DNA of 21,603 nucleotides, taken from NCBI GenBank assembly GCA_041494445.1, contig JBGQAU010000054.1, forward strand, positions 1-21,603, in the 5' to 3' direction. The position numbers were made by a program, and so were the translations under genes. Position 1 is the stretch's first letter. Every line of letters starts with the position of its first letter. Positions 15,444-21,603 of the stretch are shown one piece after another. Source of the stretch: JAIQFR01 sp041494445 (lineage in GTDB: Bacteria > Acidobacteriota > Polarisedimenticolia > Polarisedimenticolales > JAIQFR01). The notes under the pieces are model-generated. The model saw nothing but the letters and a program-made list of their open reading frames with translations, ran no database searches and was not told the DNA's origin.

Positions 15444-15973
15444 GGCTTCCGGCCGAGGAGCGAGAGGAGCTTCTTCTTGGCCTCCTCCGAGCGGGTCTCG
15501 ACCGTGGCCGCCATCTCCCGCCGCGCCGAAGCCAGCCGGCCGGCGATCTCGGGGTCGGCGAGCGCGAGGATCTCGGCCGCGAGGATCGCCGCGTTCACGG
15601 CGCCCGCCACTCCGACGGCCAGCGTCCCCACGGGAATCCCCGCCGGCATCTGCACGGTGGAGAGCAGGGCGTCGATTCCCCGAAGCTCCGATGTGGGGAG
15701 CGGCACGCCGAGCACCGGAAGGGTCGTGTGCGCGGCGACCGTCCCGGCCAGATGGGCGGCGCCGCCGGCGCCGACCACGAAGACCTTCACTCCGCGCGCC
15801 GCCGCGGAGCGGACGATCTCGGCGGTGCGCTCGGGCGTGCGGTGCGCCGACGTGACTTCCATCTCGTAGGGGACTCCGAGCGACTCCAGCGTGCGGGCCG
15901 TCTCGGCCATTGCCGGCAGGTCCGCGTCGCTTCCCATGAGGATCGCCACTTTCGGCCGCGGGTCCGCGCTCAT
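15440..15973 (-). CDS. purE: N5-carboxyaminoimidazole ribonucleotide mutase
   Basis: Converts N5-CAIR to CAIR in de novo purine synthesis; 177 residues. MGSDADLP (13-20) and SAHRTP (42-47) form the active site with the catalytic H44. GAGGAAHLAGTVAAHT includes H74, and MPAGIPVGTLAVGVAGAVNAA is the class I signature, so this is the bacterial mutase and not the class II carboxylase. Class I PurE normally works with PurK, which is not in the window. ATG 15973 is preceded by GGGGAGGGAAACGGG and overlaps the purD stop codon (ATGA). The lysine-rich tail AKKKLLSLLGRKP is an ordinary variable end. Step 6 of the pathway is thus coupled to step 2 (PurD). Confidence 0.96.
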   Translation of the reverse strand: MSADPRPKVAILMGSDADLPAMAETARTLESLGVPYEMEVTSAHRTPERTAEIVRSAAARGVKVFVVGAGGAAHLAGTVAAHTTLPVLGVPLPTSELRGIDALLSTVQMPAGIPVGTLAVGVAGAVNAAILAAEILALADPEIAGRLASARREMAATVETRSEEAKKKLLSLLGRKP

Positions 15974-17271
15974 CCCGTTTCCCTCCCCTCGAGCACCCGC
16001 ACCGCGTCGAGCGCGATGTCGCTCCGGTGATGCTCGTTCTCCCAGCGAATGTGCCCCGCCGCGCGATAGGCGCGCTCCCGGGCGGCTGCCAGCGTCTCCC
16101 CGAGGGCCGTTACGCCGAGCACGCGGCCGCCGGCCGTCGCGAATCCGCCGTCTTCCGTGGGAGAGGTCCCCGCGTGGAACACGGTCACGCCAGGGACCGA
16201 CTCCGCCTCGTGAAGGCCCTCGATCCGGCACCCTCTCGCGTACGCTCCGGGGTACCCGCCGGAGGCCATGACGACGCAGACCGCCGCGTCCGGCTTCCAC
16301 CTCGGCTCGAGCCCCGCGAGAGTGCCCGCCGCGCACGCGGCGAGCGCCGGCAGCCAATCGCCGTCGAGGCGGGGAACGAGCACCTGCGTTTCCGGGTCGC
16401 CGAAGCGCGCGTTGTACTCGAGGACCTTGGGCCCGTCCCCGGTGAGCATGACGCCGACGTAGAGCACGCCGCGGTACGGGCGCCCTTCCGAGGCGAGGCC
16501 GCCGACGGTCCGGGCGACGATCGAGTCCAGCAGCTGGCGCCGGACCGCGGGGAGAAGGTCCACCGACGGGGAGTAGGTGCCCATCCCGCCCGTATTGGGG
16601 CCCCGATCCGCGTCCTCCGCCCGTTTGTAGTCCCGACACGTCGCGAGCTCGACGAAGCGCTCCCCGTCGCAGAGGACGAAGAACGAGGCTTCGCGGCCGC
16701 GCAACATTTCTTCGACGACGATCCGGGAGCCGGCGGCGCCGAAGCGACGGCCGATGAGCATCTCGGACGCCGCGGCCGCGGCGGTCCCCCGGTCGGGAGC
16801 GATCACGACGCCCTTGCCGGCGGCGAGGCCGTCCGCCTTCACCACGACCGGGAACGAGACTTCCGACGAGCCGAGATAGCGAGCGGCGAGGGCCGCGTCC
16901 TCGAACACCGCGAAGCGCGCGGTCGGGATGCCGTGGCGCTCCATGAACCGCTTGGCGAAGACCTTGCTGCCCTCGATCTCGGCCGCGTCGCGCGAAGGGC
17001 CGAACACCGCCAGGCCGGCGTCCCGCAGGCGGTCGGCCAGGCCGGCGACCAGCGGGGCCTCGGGGCCGACCACGACGAGGTCGTAGCGCTCGGCGAGCGC
17101 GTGGTCTACCAGACGGTCCACATCCTCGGCGGCGATCGGGACTCGTTCCGCGTGCCGTGCGATCCCCGCGTTACCCGGGGCGCAACGCAGCAGGCGGATG
17201 CTCGGGCTCCTGGCGAGCGCCCAGGCCAGGGCATCCTCGCGCCCGCCTCCTCCAACGAGCAGGACTTTCAC
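15970..17271 (-). CDS. purD: Phosphoribosylamine-glycine ligase (GAR synthetase)
   Basis: ATP-grasp enzyme that joins glycine to phosphoribosylamine, the second step of purine synthesis. 433 residues, normal length. It begins KVLLVGGGGREDALAW, where the usual motif is GREHALAW: the His13 position is Asp here. VVGPEAPLVAGLAD (67-80), GPSRDAAEIEGSKVFAKRFM (91-110), KADGLAAGKGV, GPNTGGMGTYSP and EYNARFGDPETQ are the conserved ATP-grasp motifs and all are intact. The start is GTG at 17271; the ribosome binding site is weak (GGGGTG). A good promoter lies just upstream (17301-17329). It is first of the operon purD-purE-mtaB, with its stop in the ATGA overlap with purE. The H-to-D change may alter phosphoribosylamine binding but is more likely tolerated. 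Confidence 0.96.
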   Translation of the reverse strand: MKVLLVGGGGREDALAWALARSPSIRLLRCAPGNAGIARHAERVPIAAEDVDRLVDHALAERYDLVVVGPEAPLVAGLADRLRDAGLAVFGPSRDAAEIEGSKVFAKRFMERHGIPTARFAVFEDAALAARYLGSSEVSFPVVVKADGLAAGKGVVIAPDRGTAAAAASEMLIGRRFGAAGSRIVVEEMLRGREASFFVLCDGERFVELATCRDYKRAEDADRGPNTGGMGTYSPSVDLLPAVRRQLLDSIVARTVGGLASEGRPYRGVLYVGVMLTGDGPKVLEYNARFGDPETQVLVPRLDGDWLPALAACAAGTLAGLEPRWKPDAAVCVVMASGGYPGAYARGCRIEGLHEAESVPGVTVFHAGTSPTEDGGFATAGGRVLGVTALGETLAAARERAYRAAGHIRWENEHHRSDIALDAVRVLEGRETG

Positions 17272-17300
17272 GTCGCGTCACCCCAAGTCGGGAAAGCGCG

Positions 17301-17329
17301 ATTATTCCACGTGTTTTTCGGGGGGTCAA
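17301..17329 (-). promoter_or_regulatory. Sigma70-like promoter for purD-purE-mtaB
   Basis: TTGACC (17329-17324) and AATAAT (17306-17301) on the minus strand, 17 bases apart, each five of six to consensus. TG with one spacer base precedes the -10 box, giving an extended -10 as well. Transcription would start near 17294, about 23 bases before the purD start. I see no PurR-type operator that I could defend. Confidence 0.7.
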
Positions 17330-17389
17330 CGACGCCGAGGCATCTCCCCTCGCGAGGGGTTCGCCCTGCCGTCCAACCGGATCAAGGAT

Positions 17390-17665
17390 TCAGTGCGAGC
17401 AGTCGCCGGAGCCGCAGGAGCTCTTGGATGTGTCGGAGCTGCTCGAGTCTTTCGTCTCGCTTTCGCTCGGTTTTGTCGCGGGCTTCGAGTTGGAGTAGTC
17501 GCCGATGAACCACCCGCCCCCCTTGAGTTGGAAGGAGCTTCGCGAAATCAGCTTCTCGAGCGAGCCGGAGCACTCCCGGCACGCCTTCAAGGGGCGGTCG
17601 CTGAACTTCTGGATGACCTCGAAGGTCTGCCCGCAGGACTTGCACCGGTACTCGTAGAGCGGCAT
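17390..17665 (-). CDS. FmdB-like zinc ribbon protein
   Basis: A 91-residue protein of the FmdB/CxxC_CxxC_SSSS family, named for a putative regulator of formamidase genes; its biochemical role is still unclear. MPLYEYRCKSCGQTFE is the family start. The paired cysteines C8/C11 and C29/C32 should bind one zinc. SFQLKGGGWFIGDY in the middle is the second conserved block. The C-terminal tail is low complexity, rich in Ser, Lys and Asp, and ends CGSGDCSH, which may add a weak metal site. ATG 17665 follows GGAGG. It is transcribed alone, divergent from the HExxH gene and read toward purD. Confidence 0.9.
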   Translation of the reverse strand: MPLYEYRCKSCGQTFEVIQKFSDRPLKACRECSGSLEKLISRSSFQLKGGGWFIGDYSNSKPATKPSESETKDSSSSDTSKSSCGSGDCSH

Positions 17666-17694
17666 GGATCGAACCTCCGGAACCTTCCATAAAC

Positions 17695-17723
17695 ACGATA
17701 GAATCGCAGCAGCGCGCTGTCAA
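17695..17723 (-). promoter_or_regulatory. Promoter for the FmdB-like gene
   Basis: On the minus strand a perfect TTGACA (17723-17718) and TATCGT (17700-17695) lie 17 bases apart. On the opposite strand TAGAAT (17699-17704) could be the -10 box of the divergent HExxH gene, overlapping this one, although no -35 box for it is visible. Confidence 0.55.
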
Positions 17724-17741
17724 GGAGCACGGGGGTCGGGA

Positions 17742-18284
17742 GTGTCGATTCGACCGTTTTTCGGGATCGGGGAGAAGCGGGATCTTAACCGGGCGATGAC
17801 GCTCGCCGAGGACCTCACGGGGAGGTTCTACTGCATCCCCGGGCGGGAGTGGCACCGCTACCCGTACGAGCTTCGGACCTTGGCCGACGGTCCCGGTCCC
17901 GCGGCGCCGGCGTTCGCGGACGTGGTCCGGCTGGTGCCCGATCCCTCGGCGCCCCGGCCGGGCGGGGTGCGGCAGCTCTTCCGGATCCGGCTCCGGGACG
18001 ACGCGATCCTGGAGGCGGCGGAGGAGAGGAGCGACGGGATCGAGCTGTACCCGCTGCTGCTCTACGTCGTGACCCACGAGCTGGTGCACGTGGTGCGGTT
18101 CGGAGCGGGCTTCGCCCCCTTCCGCGCCGCGGAGCAACGGCGGCGGCAGGAGGAGGACCGCGTTCACGCGATCACCCGCGGTGTCCTTCGCTCCGTCGCG
18201 GACGCTCCGCTCCGCAGGGTGATCGAGGCCTACGGCGACGAGCCCGCGGCCCTGGTGCTCCCCGACTGCGCGTCCCCGAAATAG
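17742..18284 (+). CDS. Small putative HExxH metalloprotease, unknown family
   Basis: A 180-residue cytoplasmic protein with no signal peptide. Residues 107-120 read LLYVVTHELVHVVR, holding a zinc-peptidase HExxH motif (H112, E113, H116) in a hydrophobic helix. EED at 137-139, about 21 residues later, could give the third ligand, as in gluzincins. The N-terminus SIRPFFGIGEKRDLNRAM and the segment GRFYCIPGREWHRYPYEL are not from a family I can name. I cannot say whether it is an active protease or only keeps the fold. GTG 17742 is chosen because upstream codons lie in the divergent promoter region; AAGGAG and GGGGGTCGGGA precede it. Its last 55 bases overlap the amidase gene on the other strand. 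It is divergent from the FmdB-like gene. Confidence 0.72.
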   Translation: MSIRPFFGIGEKRDLNRAMTLAEDLTGRFYCIPGREWHRYPYELRTLADGPGPAAPAFADVVRLVPDPSAPRPGGVRQLFRIRLRDDAILEAAEERSDGIELYPLLLYVVTHELVHVVRFGAGFAPFRAAEQRRRQEEDRVHAITRGVLRSVADAPLRRVIEAYGDEPAALVLPDCASPK

Positions 18285-20035
18285 ATCGCGAGCGCCCTCG
18301 CGATCGCCCTTGCCAGCCGCTCGCGCTCCTGCGCCGAACCGAGCAGCGCCGCGTCCTGCGGATTGCTCAGATTCACCATCTCGACGAGGACCTTGGCCGG
18401 GACGGCGTTGCTCCTCAGGACCGCCGGGAGCCAGGTCCTTCGGCCGCGGATCACCCGGTCGCGCACCGGGTGGTAAGGTTGTACCGGAAGGTCCTCCTTG
18501 CGGAACGCCTCGACGAGATCGGTCGCCAGGCGCCGCGAAACCGCCTCGGATCGGACGAGGTCCCTCCGTGAGAAGCGCACCGTCGGCGCCTCGCGCACCT
18601 CGCGGAAGCGAAGGTAGTCTCCTCCGCTCTCGCCGTGAGTTCCCCGGCGGAACCGTTGGCCGGGCACGTACACCATCAGGCCGCGCAGGGACGGGTGGCG
18701 GGAGTCCGCATGGAGCGACAGGAAGACGACACGGTCCGGCGCCGTGCCCTCCCGAACCGCCTTCCTCAGGACGGAGTTCGCCAGGTACCAGCGGAGGTTC
18801 ACCGCCACCGAGGATTCTCCCTCCTCTCGCGCGCTGAAGGGCGGGTCCGTCCGGATCGTCCCCATCCGGTTCGCCTCGATCCGGTCCCCCACGGAAGGGC
18901 GGAATCCGGTACCGGGATCCTCGAGCGTCATGAAGACGCGGGCGGCGGTGCCCTTCTCGATCGCCGCCTTGAGCCGACACGCGACGTCGTACACGTAATC
19001 GTGCTCGGAAACCCCATGATTCATGGTGCCGATGTCCCGGCCACCGTGTCCGGGATCGATGACGACGAGCACGCCGTCGAGACCGCGGCCCGCGGGTCGG
19101 ACCGGCTGCCGGGCCAGCTCGTCCGCCATCTCCCTCTTCGCCGCCTCGGCCTCGCGGCGCCGTGGATGATCCCTCGGCAGGTACTCGGGCTCCAGCAGGG
19201 CGAACGGGATCCTCACCTTGAACCCGACGGGGATGTCCGTGACGTCGCGGATGCGCGACCGCTTCGCCAGATCCGCGGCGACGGTGTTCACGTCGTCGGG
19301 GTCGGTGCGCCCGGTGAAGCGGACGACGACCGCGGAGTAGAGCGCCTCGCCCGCCTTGAGGCGGTACCCGGCGTAGGGGCCCTCGTCGTCATCGCCGTAG
19401 AAGAGCGCGCCGTCGTCCGAGGTCGGACGGGGCAGGAGCGAGCGGTGGAGGAGAGCGGCGGGCACGCGAATCACCTGTCCCTGCGCCAGCTCCGGGGAAC
19501 GCAGCCCGTTGGCGCGGGCGATCTCCTGGAATCTCCGGCCGTCGCCCGCGAACCACTTCGCGACCTGCCACAACCCCTCGTCGGGTGTGGCCAGCCGCCC
19601 GGCGCGGGCGACGTGGAGCCAGTCGCCGCCGTCGAGCCGGTCGCCGGGGAACAGGTTGGTCAGTACGACCACCCGGTAGTCGTCGTTCAAGAGGTCGAAC
19701 GGGATCCTCACGTCCCGCCCCGGCTCCGGCGCCTCGTGCCCGTCGAGGCGCGCCAGATCCCTGACGGCGGTCCGCGGCTCGGCCGAGTATTCCCTCGCGA
19801 GCTCGGCCCAGTCCCCGCGGGGCGCGGGCCGGACGAGGATCTCGATCTCCCGGCCGTCCCTGATCCGGATCCTGAGATCCCTGGCGAGGACCAGTTCGTC
19901 GGACGCCGCGACGGGGGGAGGCGACTCGGGCGCGGATGGGCCCTCTGTCCGGTTCGCGAGCGCCGGCGACGCGAGGAGGATCGCCGCGACCCACAGCGAC
20001 CCGATTCCCGGAGCTCTCTCGGCGTCGATCCGCAC
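18230..20035 (-). CDS. N-acetylmuramoyl-L-alanine amidase with LysM-like repeats
   Basis: Secreted zinc amidase of 601 residues that cleaves the bond between MurNAc and the stem peptide. Residues 1-28 form a signal peptide (hydrophobic GSLWVAAILLASPALA). About residues 50-290 contain three LysM-like modules, each ending in a variant of R-I-P-F-x-L-L (110-115, 190-196, 275-281), likely for glycan binding. The Amidase_3 catalytic domain spans about 320-590: H330 in VIDPGHGG, E344 as the second zinc ligand, H442 in LSLHADS and the catalytic E552 in VLVEMVNLSN. A helical insertion-like segment (about 345-430) is longer than in minimal AmiC-type domains. Start GTG 20035 has GGAGG five bases upstream and TATCAT (20058-20053) as a possible -10 box. 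It lies 74 bases after the secreted protein gene and probably shares its transcript. Confidence 0.9.
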   Translation of the reverse strand: MRIDAERAPGIGSLWVAAILLASPALANRTEGPSAPESPPPVAASDELVLARDLRIRIRDGREIEILVRPAPRGDWAELAREYSAEPRTAVRDLARLDGHEAPEPGRDVRIPFDLLNDDYRVVVLTNLFPGDRLDGGDWLHVARAGRLATPDEGLWQVAKWFAGDGRRFQEIARANGLRSPELAQGQVIRVPAALLHRSLLPRPTSDDGALFYGDDDEGPYAGYRLKAGEALYSAVVVRFTGRTDPDDVNTVAADLAKRSRIRDVTDIPVGFKVRIPFALLEPEYLPRDHPRRREAEAAKREMADELARQPVRPAGRGLDGVLVVIDPGHGGRDIGTMNHGVSEHDYVYDVACRLKAAIEKGTAARVFMTLEDPGTGFRPSVGDRIEANRMGTIRTDPPFSAREEGESSVAVNLRWYLANSVLRKAVREGTAPDRVVFLSLHADSRHPSLRGLMVYVPGQRFRRGTHGESGGDYLRFREVREAPTVRFSRRDLVRSEAVSRRLATDLVEAFRKEDLPVQPYHPVRDRVIRGRRTWLPAVLRSNAVPAKVLVEMVNLSNPQDAALLGSAQERERLARAIARALAIYFGDAQSGSTRAAGSSP

Positions 20036-20052
20036 GTCGGCCTCCGCGCCGA

Positions 20053-20058
20053 ATGATA
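20053..20058 (-). promoter_or_regulatory. Possible -10 box for the amidase gene
   Basis: TATCAT on the minus strand, five of six matches, about 18 bases before the amidase GTG, with no -35 box. The palindrome GGCCCTCTGGGCC lies just upstream and could form a hairpin ending or slowing the upstream transcript. Both are weak. Confidence 0.25.
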
Positions 20059-20109
20059 GCCGAGGCCCTCTGGGCCCCGCGCCGCGCGCTCCGCCGTCCG
20101 GAGCTTCGC

Positions 20110-20967
20110 TCAGAAGTCCGGAGTGATCAAGAAGCGATAGCCGGCGGGAGGATCTCCCACCGTGACGTCGAGGCTCGAGGTCGCCCGGCGGCTGGCGAGG
20201 ATCCGCACCGTTCGCGAGAGAACGTGCGGACCCTCGTTGCCGGGCAACGATCCGGTCACGTCCGCCTCCAGCTCGACGAGGTCCCCCTCGAGACGGAGCG
20301 GCGTGAGGACGAGACGAAGCGACTCGCGCCGATCCTCCTCGCCTCGCGAGAACGCGTACTCGACGCCCTCGTGCAGGAAGGTCACCAGACGGTCGGTCTC
20401 GAGCAGCACCGAGCGCTCCCCGTCCCGGCGCTCGACGGCAAGCTGGAACAGGACCGGGGATCCCACCTTCCGCCGGCCTTGGACGACGGGCCTCACGGTC
20501 TCCTCCGCCCGGATCGACAGCACGAGTCGCCGGTTGCCCTCCTCGAGAACGTCGAAGAGGCCGGCGCTTCCTTCGGCGAGCGTCAGCACGCGGCTCGAGC
20601 GGATGGGCGGCGACCCTTCCATCCGGAGCGTCGCGGCAAGCCGGAGCGCGTGCCCGCCATCTCCGGTTCCTTCGCCGACCGCAATCTCGAGGGTGAGCGC
20701 CAGAGGCGGACCGGACGGCGACCAGGCGAGAGACGTCTCCAGGATGCCGGCCTCGTCGCGCGTCGCCTCGACGGCGAGTGGCTCGATCGAGCGCGTCACC
20801 CCCGATTCGACGATCAGCGGCGTCACCTCGATTCGGAGCGCCGCTTCCCGGCCGAGCGCGTAACCCGCCCGGGCGGCGCCGGCCGCGAGCGAGAGGACGA
20901 GCGCCGCGACGGATGCGGCGCGCGGGCGACGCCGGTCGGAGCCGAGGCGGAAGGCGCACGTGGCCAT
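20110..20967 (-). CDS. Secreted protein of unknown function
   Basis: 285 residues that I do not recognise. The N-terminus is a Sec signal with a basic start (RLGSDRRRPRAASVA) and hydrophobic VAALVLSLAAGAARA, cleaved probably near residue 35. The rest is rich in Val, Leu, Arg and Glu and is dominated by alternating beta-strand patterns (LRIEVTPLIVESG, LALTLEIAVGEG), so a beta-sandwich-like fold is likely. No cysteine lies in the mature part. ATG 20967 gives the signal peptide; the frame stays open upstream without similarity. A promoter at 20978-21005 would leave only a few untranslated bases. It precedes the amidase gene on the same strand and may assist it in the cell envelope; this is inference from position alone. 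Confidence 0.7.
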   Translation of the reverse strand: MATCAFRLGSDRRRPRAASVAALVLSLAAGAARAGYALGREAALRIEVTPLIVESGVTRSIEPLAVEATRDEAGILETSLAWSPSGPPLALTLEIAVGEGTGDGGHALRLAATLRMEGSPPIRSSRVLTLAEGSAGLFDVLEEGNRRLVLSIRAEETVRPVVQGRRKVGSPVLFQLAVERRDGERSVLLETDRLVTFLHEGVEYAFSRGEEDRRESLRLVLTPLRLEGDLVELEADVTGSLPGNEGPHVLSRTVRILASRRATSSLDVTVGDPPAGYRFLITPDF

Positions 20968-20977
20968 CACGGGGTCT

Positions 20978-21005
20978 ATCTTATTGTCCAAAAGGCCGTT
21001 GACAA
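20978..21005 (-). promoter_or_regulatory. Promoter for the secreted protein-amidase pair
   Basis: TTGTCA (21005-21000) and TAAGAT (20983-20978) on the minus strand, 16 bases apart. Transcription would start near 20971, only about four bases before the ATG at 20967, so the message would be leaderless or nearly so. Confidence 0.45.
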
Positions 21006-21027
21006 GCCCGACCGCGGCACATAACCT
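20999..21027 (+). promoter_or_regulatory. Promoter for the CnaB-domain gene
   Basis: A perfect TTGACA (20999-21004) followed after 17 bases by TAACCT (21022-21027), a weak -10. Its -35 box overlaps the -35 box of the divergent promoter. It is placed about 50 bases before the ATG at 21076. Confidence 0.45.
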
Positions 21028-21075
21028 TTGAGGCGTCCGGTCGGGAGTTGAGGGGCCGGCTGGCAGGGAGGCGGA

Positions 21076-21603
21076 ATGCCGAGGGTTCGCAAGAGCGGCG
21101 CGGCGTTCCTGGCCGGGTTTTTCCTCCTCGTCGTCCTCGCGAACCCGGTGTCCGCGGCGCGCGACCTCGCCGCGCCGACGTTCGATGGGATCGTCACGGA
21201 CACCCTGGGTGGAGCGCTCGACGAGGTCGAGATCCTCGTGCTGGGGGACGCCGCCGGCGGAAGCCCGCTCGCGGTCGCCCGTACGGATGATCGCGGCCGG
21301 TTCTCCGTCGCCGGGATCGTACCGGGAATCTACCGAATCGCCGCGATCAAGCACGGCTACCTGGCGTTCCTGGGACGCTTCGACACCCTGTTCCGAGCCC
21401 CGCTCGATCTGGTGCTCCTGCCGGCGGTCGGAGGGGACGCCCGAGCTCCCGCGTCGCCGGATGACGCCTCGTGGGTCCTGAGGCTCCCGGAGCGAAGCCT
21501 CCTGCGCGAGACGGAAGCGACGGACCTCCTTCGGCGCGACGGCGGCGGCCCTCCGCCGGGCACCGGCCCGGCGCTCGGCGAGATGATCGAGGGCCGGATC
21601 GAG
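21076..21603 (+). CDS. Secreted protein with carboxypeptidase-regulatory/CnaB-like domain (partial)
   Basis: The first 176 codons of a gene that runs off the right edge. The signal peptide is MPRVRKSGAAFLAGFFLLVVLANPVSAA, cleaved probably after ANPVSA or nearby. Residues about 37-97 match the carboxypeptidase-regulatory-like/CnaB beta-sandwich: FDGIVTDTLGGALDEVEILV, TDDRGRFSVAGIVPGIYRI and AIKHGYLAF. After it comes a variable stretch with Pro- and Gly-rich linkers. Such modules occur in surface proteins and outer-membrane-linked proteins, and are frequent in Acidobacteriota. Function cannot be told without the rest. ATG follows GGGAGGCGGA. Divergent from the secreted protein gene. Confidence 0.82.
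   Translation, partial: MPRVRKSGAAFLAGFFLLVVLANPVSAARDLAAPTFDGIVTDTLGGALDEVEILVLGDAAGGSPLAVARTDDRGRFSVAGIVPGIYRIAAIKHGYLAFLGRFDTLFRAPLDLVLLPAVGGDARAPASPDDASWVLRLPERSLLRETEATDLLRRDGGGPPPGTGPALGEMIEGRIE

Noticed and set aside
1..21603. CRISPR arrays, insertion sequences, integrase or attachment sites, toxin-antitoxin or restriction genes
   Set aside because: Reading both strands I saw no direct repeat array, no transposase or recombinase motif, and no sharp change of base composition. The two tRNA genes show no partial 3' end copy nearby.

Overview
The window is about 21.6 kb of high-GC bacterial chromosome that is densely coded on both strands and carries no insertion sequences, CRISPR arrays or phage genes. 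Most genes have GGAGG-type ribosome binding sites and several have recognisable sigma70-like promoters. An HU protein, a diacyl-type lipoprotein signal, a LysM-like amidase, an M23 peptidase and a secreted protein with a carboxypeptidase-regulatory/CnaB-like domain suggest a diderm bacterium. Acidobacteriota or a nearby uncultured high-GC phylum fits best, but nothing here proves the phylum and I hold that loosely.

Layout. (1) 1-2909, minus strand: serS, tRNA-Ser(UGA), tRNA-Ser(GCU) and glnS, with glnS cut by the left edge. This is a translation-charging cluster in which the seryl-tRNA synthetase sits directly upstream of two of its own tRNAs. A second promoter precedes tRNA-Ser(GCU). (2) 3040-4631, plus strand: murA (first committed step of peptidoglycan synthesis), translationally coupled to a small HIT-family hydrolase and followed by a strong hairpin. 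(3) 4750-8383, plus: a 3-hydroxyacyl-CoA dehydrogenase and an SCP2-type thiolase, i.e. the last two steps of a beta-oxidation-like pathway, followed by an RluA-type pseudouridine synthase. (4) 8438-12532, plus: a 991-residue protein joining an MrfA/YprA-like DEAD/DEAH helicase (DUF1998 cysteine cluster) to a C-terminal DEDD exonuclease domain, then a DUF1684 lipoprotein and an overlapping small membrane protein. (5) 12612-14093, plus: an HU-like nucleoid protein under its own promoter and a secreted M23-type peptidase that seems to start at a non-canonical AUC codon. (6) 14142-17271, minus: purD, purE and mtaB, coupled by ATGA/GTGA overlaps behind a good promoter. (7) 17390-18284: an FmdB-like zinc ribbon protein and a divergently transcribed small HExxH protein of unknown function. 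(8) 18230-20967, minus: a secreted protein of unknown function and a LysM-like N-acetylmuramoyl-L-alanine amidase. (9) 21076-right edge, plus: the start of a secreted protein with a CnaB-like domain, divergent from (8) over a shared -35 region.

Most genes are housekeeping: translation, cell wall synthesis and remodelling, purine synthesis, RNA modification and fatty-acid metabolism. The least ordinary items are the helicase-exonuclease fusion, the apparent AUC start of the M23 gene, the serS/tRNA-Ser cluster and the uncharacterised HExxH protein. I found no convincing new multi-gene defence or mobile system.
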